NCBI RefSeq assembly: GCF_001667115.1
Contig: NZ_LZIJ01000090.1
Coordinates: 1-64,000 of the forward strand
Direction: 5' to 3'
Origin: Mycobacterium sp. 852002-51163_SCH5372311
GTDB lineage: Bacteria; Actinomycetota; Actinomycetes; Mycobacteriales; Mycobacteriaceae
DNA: 64,000 bases
The translations under genes were made by a program, and so were the position numbers. Shown here in pieces: positions 45,769 to 53,166 of the stretch. The stretch's first letter is position 1, and every line of letters starts with the position of its first letter. The notes under the pieces are model-generated. The model was not told the origin of the DNA and did not search any database. It saw only the letters and a program-made list of their open reading frames with translations.

Positions 45769-45797
45769 GACAGCGAGTATCGGCGCCGGCCCACGGC

Positions 45798-45814
45798 GGC
45801 AGGTACACCCTGCC
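45798..45814. promoter_or_regulatory. Inverted repeat GGCAGG-N5-CCTGCC
   Basis: Perfect 6-bp arms with a 5-bp centre (TACAC), 30 bp before the BVMO start and 78 bp before the divergent crotonase start. This is a good position for a shared operator. No cognate regulator is adjacent. Confidence 0.4.
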
Positions 45815-45891
45815 TACTCAGCGGGACACTTTGATCCGAGCCGGATCGACGCGCCTACGGTGCGGTCACGCCGAGTCCCTACAGTTACCGC

Positions 45892-46668
45892 ATGAGCGCT
45901 CCCCTTGACATCGCCACTAGCGGGCCGACGCAGGTCTGGACGATCAACCTGCCAGAAGTCGGCAACGCGATCACCGGCAACGACTTCATCGCCGCCTTCG
46001 AGACCGCCGTCGACGCTGCGAACGCCGATACCAGCGTCCGGGCGGTGATACTGACCGGGAAAGGCAAGATCTTCTCGGCCGGCGGCAACGTCAAGGAGAT
46101 GGCCGACCAGGCCGGGATGTTCGGTCTGAGCCCCCTGGACCAACGGCACGCGTACGTCGACGGAATCCAGCGCGTCCCAAGGGCCCTGGGTCTTCTCGAA
46201 GTGCCGTTGATCGGGGCCGTCAATGGCGCCGCGATCGGTGCCGGCTGCGACCTGGCGATGATGTGCGACATCCGCATCGCGTCCGATCGCGCGTCGTTCG
46301 CCGAAAGCTTCGTCCAACTCGGCCTCATCCCCGGCGACGGCGGCACCTGGTTCTTGCAGCGCGCCATCGGCTATGAACGCGCGGCCGAGATGACGTTCAC
46401 CGGTGACCGCATCGATGCGGCCACGGCTCTGGACTGGGGTCTGGTCAGCCGGGTGGTGCCGCACGACGACCTACTGCCCCAAGCGCACGAACTCGCCGAG
46501 AGAATCGCCAAGAACCCGTCGCACGCATTGCGGATGGCCAAACGACTGCTACAAGAGTCGCGCAAAGGTTCGCTCGAATCGACGCTGGGCATGGCCGCGG
46601 CCATGCAATCGTTGGCGCACCGCGACCCCGAGCATCTGCAACGCATCGCAAGATGGAAAACCCAGTGA
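45892..46668 (+). CDS. Enoyl-CoA hydratase/isomerase (crotonase family)
   Basis: Crotonase-fold enzyme of 258 aa. Oxyanion-hole residues lie in FSAGGNVKEM and GAVNGAAIGAGCDLAM. In the position of the classical catalytic glutamates are FAESFVQLGLIPGDGG, which keeps a Glu and a later Asp. It probably hydrates or isomerises an enoyl-CoA. First gene of an operon with two acyl-CoA dehydrogenase subunits, the first of which overlaps it by 16 bp. Confidence 0.9.
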   Translation: MSAPLDIATSGPTQVWTINLPEVGNAITGNDFIAAFETAVDAANADTSVRAVILTGKGKIFSAGGNVKEMADQAGMFGLSPLDQRHAYVDGIQRVPRALGLLEVPLIGAVNGAAIGAGCDLAMMCDIRIASDRASFAESFVQLGLIPGDGGTWFLQRAIGYERAAEMTFTGDRIDAATALDWGLVSRVVPHDDLLPQAHELAERIAKNPSHALRMAKRLLQESRKGSLESTLGMAAAMQSLAHRDPEHLQRIARWKTQ

Positions 46669-47819
46669 CGGCGCCTTCGCCGCTGCCGCGATTGGTGCCG
46701 CCCGCCAGTGTCGACGCCGCATCGACGCAAGCCCTGCGGCTCGAGGTGCGGCAGTTCCTCGCCGAACAACTCGCTGCCGGTGCCTTCACGCCGACGGTCG
46801 ATGCGTGGCTGTCGGGCTGGGACGAGAACTTCACCGCAGCACTGGCCGCGCGCGGCTGGCTGGGTATGACGGTGCCGGTCGAATACGGCGGTCATGGACG
46901 CTCGTTCGTGGACCGGTTCGTGGTGACCGAGGAACTTCTGGCGGCCGGGGCGCCCGTTTCGGCGCACTGGATCGCGGACCGACAGATTGTGCCGTCGTTG
47001 CTCAAGTACGGTACCGAGGCTCAGAAGTCGGAGTTCCTGCCGCGAATTGTGCAGGGGGAATGCTTTTTCGCCATCGGCATGAGCGAGCCGGACTCCGGTT
47101 CCGACCTGGCCAGTGTGCGCACCCGAGCGGTACGTGTCGACGGTGGCTGGTCACTGGCAGGAACGAAAGTCTGGACGTCTGGCGCACATCTCGCGCACGC
47201 GTTCATCGTGCTTGCGCGCACCGCACCGGTGAACCCCGAAGATAGGCATGCCGGGCTCAGCCAGTTCATCGTGGACTTGCGCGGGCCCGGCATCGAGATC
47301 CGCCCGATAATCTCGATGAACGGCGCACACCACTTCAACGAGGTGATACTCGACCAGGCCTTCGTGCCCGACGCCATGGTGTTCGGCGAGATCGGCGAAG
47401 GCTGGCGACAGGTGACGTCCGAGCTGAGCTTCGAACGCAGCGGGCCAGAGCGATTTCTGTCCACCTTCATGCTGCTCGCAGCAACCACCGAAAGCATGGC
47501 CGCGCAACGTATTCCGCACGATGCCGACTTGGGCCGCCTGGTGGCGCGCGTCGCCGCCCTGCATCGAATGTCGTCGGCGGTGGCCGGCGCGCTGGAGCGG
47601 CACGACCCCGAGGTCGGGGTTCCCGCCGCGGTCGTCAAGGTGCTCGGCACCACCACGGAGGGCGACATCGCCGACTTCGCCGACCTCTTCGGCGAGGCGG
47701 ATTCCGCGTTCGCGGAGCTGGTGGCGGCCGCGGTAGACCAGCGTCCCGGTTTCACGCTGCGCGGTGGAACCAACGAGATATTGCGGGGCGTCATCGCCCG
47801 GGGACTGGGGCTGCGATGA
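46653..47819 (+). CDS. Acyl-CoA dehydrogenase, catalytic-type subunit
   Basis: Acyl-CoA dehydrogenase of 388 aa with VPVEYGGHGRS, GMSEPDSGSDLASVRT, LAGTKVWTSGAH and a C-terminal LRGGTNEILRGVIARGL containing the probable catalytic Glu. The next gene encodes a shorter dehydrogenase-like partner without that Glu, overlapping by 4 bp, so an alpha2beta2 complex is likely. The arrangement parallels the pair at 20512-22806 and the FadE28-FadE29 type used on steroid side chains. Confidence 0.88.
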   Translation: MENPVTAPSPLPRLVPPASVDAASTQALRLEVRQFLAEQLAAGAFTPTVDAWLSGWDENFTAALAARGWLGMTVPVEYGGHGRSFVDRFVVTEELLAAGAPVSAHWIADRQIVPSLLKYGTEAQKSEFLPRIVQGECFFAIGMSEPDSGSDLASVRTRAVRVDGGWSLAGTKVWTSGAHLAHAFIVLARTAPVNPEDRHAGLSQFIVDLRGPGIEIRPIISMNGAHHFNEVILDQAFVPDAMVFGEIGEGWRQVTSELSFERSGPERFLSTFMLLAATTESMAAQRIPHDADLGRLVARVAALHRMSSAVAGALERHDPEVGVPAAVVKVLGTTTEGDIADFADLFGEADSAFAELVAAAVDQRPGFTLRGGTNEILRGVIARGLGLR

Positions 47820-48844
47820 CAATCGCTCCGAACGGCGTCGACCCAGCCCTGGCCGACATGATGGACGCCGTCTTCGCCGAGTATCGCGAGACGCATTCGC
47901 CCGCGCCGCCCTGTGAACGCGACACCGCACTTTGGCGACGGTTGCAGGATCTCGGCCTGGTGCGGTTGACCGGCGAGGAGGGGGCCGGCGGCAGCGGGGC
48001 CAGCTGGTATGAAGCGGCCGAGCTGCTCACCGCCGCCGTCCGCCATGCGGTACGAATTCCGTTGGCCGAGCACGACTTACTGGCCTGCTGGCTGCTGGAT
48101 GCCAACGGTATGGATTGCGACGACGCGGTGCGGACTGTGTGTCTGCTCGACGACCGCGGCACGGCGAGCGCGGTGCCGTGGGCGAGCGGCGCCGAACGCG
48201 TCGTGGTCATCTGGCACACCGACGGCCAGTACCGCGCGGCCGATGTCGAGGCGACGGCTCTAGACATCACCCGAAGCACCAACATGATCGGCGAGCCGCG
48301 GGATACCGTCGTCGCCGAGCCCGGCGCCCTGGGCGGCATACCCTTGGCCACCTCCCTGGTCGCCCGGTTGCAGCTCAAGTCGGCGCTGGTGCGTTCCATT
48401 CAGGTCTGCGCAGCCCTCGACCGGATCCTGCAGCTTTCGATCGAGCACGCGGCGTCGCGCAACCAGTTTGGCCGTCCGCTGGCCAAGTTCCAGGCGGTAC
48501 AGAACCTGATCGCGGATGTCGCCGCCGAAGCGGCCCTCGCGCGAGCGGCGACGGAGGCCGCGCTGACCGCGGCGGTCACCAGCAAATGGTCGGCGCCCAA
48601 CCTCGATTTCCTTGTCGCCGTGGCACGTTCGTGCACCGGACACGCCGCCTCGGTAGTGGTGCGCAACGCCCATCAGGTGCACGGCGCGATGGGCACCACT
48701 CGCGAGCACCGGCTGCACGAGTTCACCCGAGCGGCACTCGCCTGGCGTTCCGAGTTCGGGACGGTTCGGTACTGGGACGATCGGGTCACCAGCGCCGCTG
48801 TGCAGGCCGGGGCGGCAAAGCTGTGGGGCCTGATCACCGGCTGA
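47816..48844 (+). CDS. Acyl-CoA dehydrogenase, partner subunit lacking catalytic Glu
   Basis: Short acyl-CoA dehydrogenase-like protein of 342 aa. Conserved parts are RLTGEEGAGGSGASW, RNQFGRPLAKFQAVQN and AHQVHGAMGTTREHRLHEF. The C-terminus has no GGT-N-E segment, so it should be the structural half of a heteromer with the preceding FadE. The ATG overlaps the partner stop. The first 100 residues are shorter than in full-length enzymes, as in other beta-type subunits. Confidence 0.85.
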   Translation: MTIAPNGVDPALADMMDAVFAEYRETHSPAPPCERDTALWRRLQDLGLVRLTGEEGAGGSGASWYEAAELLTAAVRHAVRIPLAEHDLLACWLLDANGMDCDDAVRTVCLLDDRGTASAVPWASGAERVVVIWHTDGQYRAADVEATALDITRSTNMIGEPRDTVVAEPGALGGIPLATSLVARLQLKSALVRSIQVCAALDRILQLSIEHAASRNQFGRPLAKFQAVQNLIADVAAEAALARAATEAALTAAVTSKWSAPNLDFLVAVARSCTGHAASVVVRNAHQVHGAMGTTREHRLHEFTRAALAWRSEFGTVRYWDDRVTSAAVQAGAAKLWGLITG

Positions 48845-48914
48845 CGAAAGCGGTTGTTCCACTGACCGGACAGTCCCGGTGTGCGGCCGCCCGCAGCGGC
48901 GTTGACTCACCAGC

Positions 48915-49397
48915 ATGAGCGACATCACGCTGCCGGATCTGCAGGAGTTCATCGCCGGCTTCTGGTACCACTACGACGAGGCGCACTATGACGAGTTGAC
49001 GGCCCGATGTGCACAAGACGTGACCTACATCAGCCGCAGCGATTCCGGAGCGAGCCCGTTCGAGGCACTGATGTCGCCCCAGCTGCACGGGCGGGACGCC
49101 GTCATGGAGTGGCTTTCCGAGCACCGCAAACAGAGTCCCTACCCCTTGCGCCACCACGCCACCAACGTGCATCGCACCGGCGCTGACGGTGACGTCACGC
49201 GGGTGCGCTTTTACCTATTCGTCAACCAAATCGCGAACTTCGTGCCGTTCTCCGTGTCCAGCGGTGTGGCCAACGTCGAGGTCCGGCGCGGCACCGACGG
49301 GCTGGAGTTCACCCGGATGGAAGTCATTCTCGACACCACCAACTCCGTCCCGCTGTCCGAGCTCACCGCCGACAGCGCTGCCGCGACAACACAATGA
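48915..49397 (+). CDS. SnoaL-like/NTF2-fold protein
   Basis: Protein of 160 aa with an NTF2-like pattern: an N-terminal helix (LPDLQEFIAGFWYHYDEAHYDEL), CAQDVTYISRSD, LHGRDAVMEWLSEH, then HHATNVHRTG and a last strand pair. Similar folds include ring-hydroxylating dioxygenase beta subunits and ketosteroid isomerase-like proteins. It follows the dehydrogenase pair by 70 bp and overlaps the esterase gene by 4 bp. The catalytic role is unknown. Confidence 0.8.
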   Translation: MSDITLPDLQEFIAGFWYHYDEAHYDELTARCAQDVTYISRSDSGASPFEALMSPQLHGRDAVMEWLSEHRKQSPYPLRHHATNVHRTGADGDVTRVRFYLFVNQIANFVPFSVSSGVANVEVRRGTDGLEFTRMEVILDTTNSVPLSELTADSAAATTQ

Positions 49398-50386
49398 CGT
49401 CCACGCTGGATCCGGACGCCGCAGCGCGAATCGCATCATTCGGCGAGATTCCGCCGATGCGCCAGCGTGGTCTCGCTGCGGTGCGGGCAGCGATCGAGTC
49501 GGCGCCGTTGCCCGCCGCCATGCCGGCCATGGCAGACGTCAGCGATGACGTCATCCCCACATCGGCTGGGCCGCTAGGGATTCGGATCTACCGCCCCACA
49601 AGCGATTCCGGCCAACCCGCGTTGGTGTACTTCCACGGCGGTGGACTTGTCATGGGATCCAACCGCTCGTTCGAGCCGTTGGCCCGCGAACTAGCCGCGG
49701 CGTCGGCAGCCGCCGTCGTAGCCGTCGACTACCGGCTGGCCCCTGAAGCCTCGCCGCCCGCGCAGTTCGACGACTCCTACAGCGCGACCGAATGGGTATC
49801 GCGACACGCGCCGCGCCTGGGGTTCGACTCCGGGCGCGTCGCGGTAGTAGGCGACAGCGCGGGCGGCTCGCTGGCAGCGGCGGTGGCGTTGGCTGCGCGC
49901 GACCGTGGCGGACCGGCGATCTGCGCGCAAGTGCTGCTCTACCCCGGCCTGGATCGCGACATGACCGCGCCGTCCATCGCCGCCCATGCCGATGCACCGA
50001 TGCTGGGCCGGGACGACATCGACTACATGCACGCCCTTGCTGACGGCGAGTCCGGTCGGCCCCGCGATCCCTACCTCGTTCCGGCCTACGCCGCCGACCT
50101 GTCCGGGCTGCCCCCGGCCATCGTGGTGACCGCAGGCTGCGACCCGATCCGCGACTGGGGTGAGAGGTACGCGGCCAGGCTGCGCGATGCCGGCGTCCAG
50201 ACCACCACCACCCGCTACCCAGGCATGCACCACGGTTTTCTGATGCGGTCCGACGCGACCGCCCGCGGGCGGCTGGCCATCGCCGAGATCGGGGCTCTGC
50301 TGCGGGCGAAGTTCGCCCATCCCTTGCACTTTGACGTACCGATGGGATCTCCCGGGATCTCACGACCGACAGAGGGAGATAACTGA
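49394..50386 (+). CDS. Alpha/beta hydrolase fold-3 esterase (HSL family)
   Basis: Esterase of 330 aa. Motifs are YFHGGGLVMGSN, VVGDSAGGSLA for the nucleophile, an Asp in TAGCDPIRDWGE, and His in PGMHHGF. No signal peptide. Its ATG overlaps the SnoaL stop and its TGA overlaps the next ATG. As in the operon at 13.6-22.8 kb, an esterase accompanies acyl-CoA dehydrogenases and a nearby BVMO, which suggests hydrolysis of an ester or lactone made by Baeyer-Villiger oxidation. Confidence 0.9.
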   Translation: MTSTLDPDAAARIASFGEIPPMRQRGLAAVRAAIESAPLPAAMPAMADVSDDVIPTSAGPLGIRIYRPTSDSGQPALVYFHGGGLVMGSNRSFEPLARELAAASAAAVVAVDYRLAPEASPPAQFDDSYSATEWVSRHAPRLGFDSGRVAVVGDSAGGSLAAAVALAARDRGGPAICAQVLLYPGLDRDMTAPSIAAHADAPMLGRDDIDYMHALADGESGRPRDPYLVPAYAADLSGLPPAIVVTAGCDPIRDWGERYAARLRDAGVQTTTTRYPGMHHGFLMRSDATARGRLAIAEIGALLRAKFAHPLHFDVPMGSPGISRPTEGDN

Positions 50387-51462
50387 TGCTCACCGACGAG
50401 CAGCGGATCCAGCTATCCGAGGTGTTGCGCCCAGCCGCACCGCCACGCGAGATCGACAACGTCTACACCGATGACCAACGGGAGCGCCTGCTGGAAGTGG
50501 TGCGAACCGAGGGTCCGTGGAAGCTGATCATCGCACAACATTTTGCGTCCGCCGACGAGTTGATCGCCACCATGAGCGGCCTCTTTCCCGAGGGTTTCAC
50601 CCCGTCGCTGGACCTTTTCCTGACCCCGACCTTCCGCGGCTACCTGGCCAACTACGGCGCGGTACTCTACCCAGAACTGCACGACTGCTTCTACAGCGCG
50701 CGGTTTCTGGAGATGGCCAAGAGCTACTGGAACGCCGAGTACGCCAAACCTCAGCTGATGTTGTTCAACATCAATGGTCCGTGCGCCAATCGTGATCCGG
50801 GACACCTGGATTCGCCGAGCTTCCGGGGTGTGCGCCACGAGAACGCGCCGACGTGGCTGACCAGTGTCATGGGTAAGTCCGGCCTGTTCGGGGATTATCT
50901 GATCAAGATGGCACAGGTGATCACCTGGTTCTCGCTGGACACCGGTAGCGGCTTCACCTACTGGCCCGACGGGCCGCTCAAGGCACCCAAGCGCGTACTG
51001 CCGCCGATCAACAACCGCGGTGTGGTGGTGCAGAACGAGATGATGGTGCATCGCGGTGAAGCCAATGGCCCACTGGAACAACAGATCCCGGCCGGATTGG
51101 CATTCGACACCGTGTTCACCGGTGACCCCGGCGCCCCCGACCACTGGCTGTTGAAAAACGGCGATGAGGTGATTGCACGTCACCACACTGACGAGTTGCG
51201 GTTCCTGGTGCACTGGTCGGCCGAGGTGTTCGCCGACTTCGACGAACTGAAGAAGAACATGGAGGGCTCCGCCGACTTGACCGTCGATAAGGCCATCGAC
51301 ATCCTGGTCGACGACGTGAACGCCAGGGGCATCAAGCTCGACATTCCCAGCGAACCGCTACACGATCCGGCATTCATCAGTGCGCTCAACGCCGCCTACG
51401 ACATCGGTGGCCCGTCCAGCTATCCCGACGAGGCGCCGATCAGTGCTTTTCAGCTTTCATAG
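50386..51462 (+). CDS. Unrecognised 358-aa protein, possible Fe(II)/2-oxoglutarate oxygenase fold
   Basis: I do not recognise the family. The middle of the protein has a GHLDSPSFRG segment (His140-x-Asp142), followed by GSGFTYWPDGPLKAPKRV and NRGVVVQNEMMVHRGE with His222. An H-x-D...H pattern with beta-rich flanks is what phytanoyl-CoA-hydroxylase-like double-stranded beta-helix oxygenases show, and a later Arg in ELRFLVHWS could bind an acid co-substrate. The last 80 residues look helical. It is the final gene of the crotonase operon (TGATG overlap with the esterase, GGGAG before the ATG). Confidence 0.7.
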   Translation: MLTDEQRIQLSEVLRPAAPPREIDNVYTDDQRERLLEVVRTEGPWKLIIAQHFASADELIATMSGLFPEGFTPSLDLFLTPTFRGYLANYGAVLYPELHDCFYSARFLEMAKSYWNAEYAKPQLMLFNINGPCANRDPGHLDSPSFRGVRHENAPTWLTSVMGKSGLFGDYLIKMAQVITWFSLDTGSGFTYWPDGPLKAPKRVLPPINNRGVVVQNEMMVHRGEANGPLEQQIPAGLAFDTVFTGDPGAPDHWLLKNGDEVIARHHTDELRFLVHWSAEVFADFDELKKNMEGSADLTVDKAIDILVDDVNARGIKLDIPSEPLHDPAFISALNAAYDIGGPSSYPDEAPISAFQLS

Positions 51463-51501
51463 TGAAAGAGTATGCGGCCAGCGCGTTTCGGTCGTTAAGA
51501 C

Positions 51502-51551
51502 GTGACCCTTAGTCACATCCGTCACATCGGGAAAAGGCCTGTCGCTTTTCC
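51502..51551. terminator. Two small hairpins after the 358-aa gene
   Basis: GTGAC-CCTTA-GTCAC (51502-51516) and GGAAAAG-N8-CTTTTCC (51530-51551) lie in the 123-bp gap between the convergent 358-aa gene and the small Cys protein gene. The second, with its A/T-rich stem, is the better terminator candidate. No long T-run is present. Confidence 0.45.
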
Positions 51552-51585
51552 GGATCGATTGTCGCCCTGCTTGGCGGTGCCGAAG

Positions 51586-51924
51586 TTACGCGTGTGACGA
51601 CGGGACGCTCTTATGCCCCCCAACCACACCTGCCGCGCCTGCTGTTTCGTCGACGATGGACAACTCTCCACGCCGCACCGCGTCGCATATCGACTCGCTC
51701 AGCGCCGTGCACATCAGGAACACACCCCGGCCGCCGGGCATTGGCATTTTCCGTGCCTCCCGTCGCTCGGCACAACGGGCCGTCGCGTCGGAATTCCACT
51801 GCACGCTGGTCTGATTCCAGCTGCTCTTACGCGCCAGCACGTGAGCCCCACAGTTGCGGCATACCACCGGCACCATGGGCATGTCGTCGAGCCGGTTGTC
51901 GACCCGGGCCGGCGACCTCGTCAC
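51586..51924 (-). CDS. Small cysteine-containing protein downstream of KshA-like oxygenase
   Basis: Protein of 112 aa from a GTG that overlaps the oxygenase stop as GTGA. It has VVCRNCGAHVLARKSSW with a C-x2-C pair, then QTSVQWNSDATARC, and later LMCTALSESICDAVRRGEL. Four to five cysteines suggest a zinc or Fe-S site or a small redox partner. The register is part of a longer open frame, which is why it is easily overlooked. I recall similar small proteins beside Rieske oxygenases in mycobacteria but cannot name the family. Confidence 0.7.
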   Translation of the reverse strand: MTRSPARVDNRLDDMPMVPVVCRNCGAHVLARKSSWNQTSVQWNSDATARCAERREARKMPMPGGRGVFLMCTALSESICDAVRRGELSIVDETAGAAGVVGGHKSVPSSHA

Positions 51925-53072
51925 GCCGAGCCCGCCCGAGCCGCCATGTTCGCTTCCACCTCTTTCATCCAAGCCTCGTGGGGCCGCGTCGTATCCAGCT
52001 CGAACTCGAAGCGGTCCACCATATCCGGCTCCACATCGGCAGCGTCGACATAGAACTGCTGATACCAGCGGCGCAGCTGGTACACCGGGCCGTCTTCCTC
52101 GACCAGCAGCGGATTGTCGATGCGCGCCTTGTGCCGCCAGATTTGCACGTCTTGCTCGAAGCCCAACTTGACGAAGTCGCCGAGGCTGACCGCGGTTTTC
52201 ATGGCCTCCTCGTCGGGCAGCGTCTCCGACTTCTTGACGATGATTCCATATTGCAGCACAAAGGAATTCGAGTCGATCGGGTAGTGGCAATTGATCAGGA
52301 TGGTTTTGGCGTCGCCCTGCTGGTAGTGATAGGTCAGGTCGTCGATCATGAAGGACGGGCCGTAGTAGGACGCCACGGAGGTCGTACCGAGCATCTGGGA
52401 CCCTTCGGGGCTGCCAAGGTCCGGCCGGTTGCCGCCGTTCATGTATTGGGTTGCCACATGCCCTTCGAAGATGTTCTTGAAATACGTCGGCAACGAGCCG
52501 TGAATATAGAAGAAGTGCGCCATGTCCACCACGTTGTCGATGATTTCGCGGCAGTTGGCATGTACGACGGTGGTGTACCAGTGCCAATCCGTCCATGCGT
52601 CGCTGGTGGCGCCCTCGATGCGCGGGATGGTGATTTCCGGTGGCGGCGGCTTGCGTTCGGGGTCGTTCCAGACGAACAACATGCCGTCCTGCTCCAGCGT
52701 GGGCCAGGTTGCGGTGCGGGCCAGTCGGGGCGTGCGCCGCGCATAGGGCACTTGCTTGCACCGGCCGTCGCCGCCCCAGCGCCAGTCGTGGAACGGACAG
52801 GCGATCTCGTTGCCCTTGACCTCGCCCTCCGACAGGTCTCCGCCCATGTGCCGGCAGTAGCTGTCGAGCACGTTGATCTTGCCGTCTCCACCGCGGAATA
52901 CGACCAGCTTCTGGCCGAACGCATTGACCGCGTGCGGTTTACCGTCCCCGAAATCTCGCACCAGACCAAGGCAGTGCCAGCCCCGGGCGAACCGCGTCGG
53001 TGCGGCCTGCGCCTCTATCTGCCGAATTTCCTCGTGCCGAACCTCGTCGGACCGCGACTTCATAGGGGTCAT
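51921..53072 (-). CDS. kshA: KshA-like Rieske oxygenase (3-ketosteroid 9-alpha-hydroxylase oxygenase)
   Basis: Rieske non-haem iron oxygenase of 383 aa, very similar in pattern to KshA. The Rieske centre is CRHMGGDLSEG then CPFHDW; the mononuclear iron site is NVVDMAHFFYIH, followed by PTYFKNIFEGH, a KshA hallmark. KshA hydroxylates 3-ketosteroids at C9, opening ring B with KstD. The start may be the ATG at 53072 or at 53063. The reductase KshB is not in the window. The position outside a kstR-type steroid cluster suggests a paralogue, perhaps for a different sterol or bile-acid-like substrate. Confidence 0.92.
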   Translation of the reverse strand: MTPMKSRSDEVRHEEIRQIEAQAAPTRFARGWHCLGLVRDFGDGKPHAVNAFGQKLVVFRGGDGKINVLDSYCRHMGGDLSEGEVKGNEIACPFHDWRWGGDGRCKQVPYARRTPRLARTATWPTLEQDGMLFVWNDPERKPPPPEITIPRIEGATSDAWTDWHWYTTVVHANCREIIDNVVDMAHFFYIHGSLPTYFKNIFEGHVATQYMNGGNRPDLGSPEGSQMLGTTSVASYYGPSFMIDDLTYHYQQGDAKTILINCHYPIDSNSFVLQYGIIVKKSETLPDEEAMKTAVSLGDFVKLGFEQDVQIWRHKARIDNPLLVEEDGPVYQLRRWYQQFYVDAADVEPDMVDRFEFELDTTRPHEAWMKEVEANMAARAGSA

Positions 53073-53166
53073 TCAACCCCCATCCCCGTACCGCCGCAGC
53101 CGAGATGTTCCACTCATCAGGACGACTCTTCCTCCCGCACGCGCACGCGGCCTACCGTTGACAGGC

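Noticed and set aside
51925..52761. N-terminal part of a 391-aa minus-strand frame
   Set aside because: Only the last 112 residues look real; the rest is a second-register shadow of the Rieske oxygenase.
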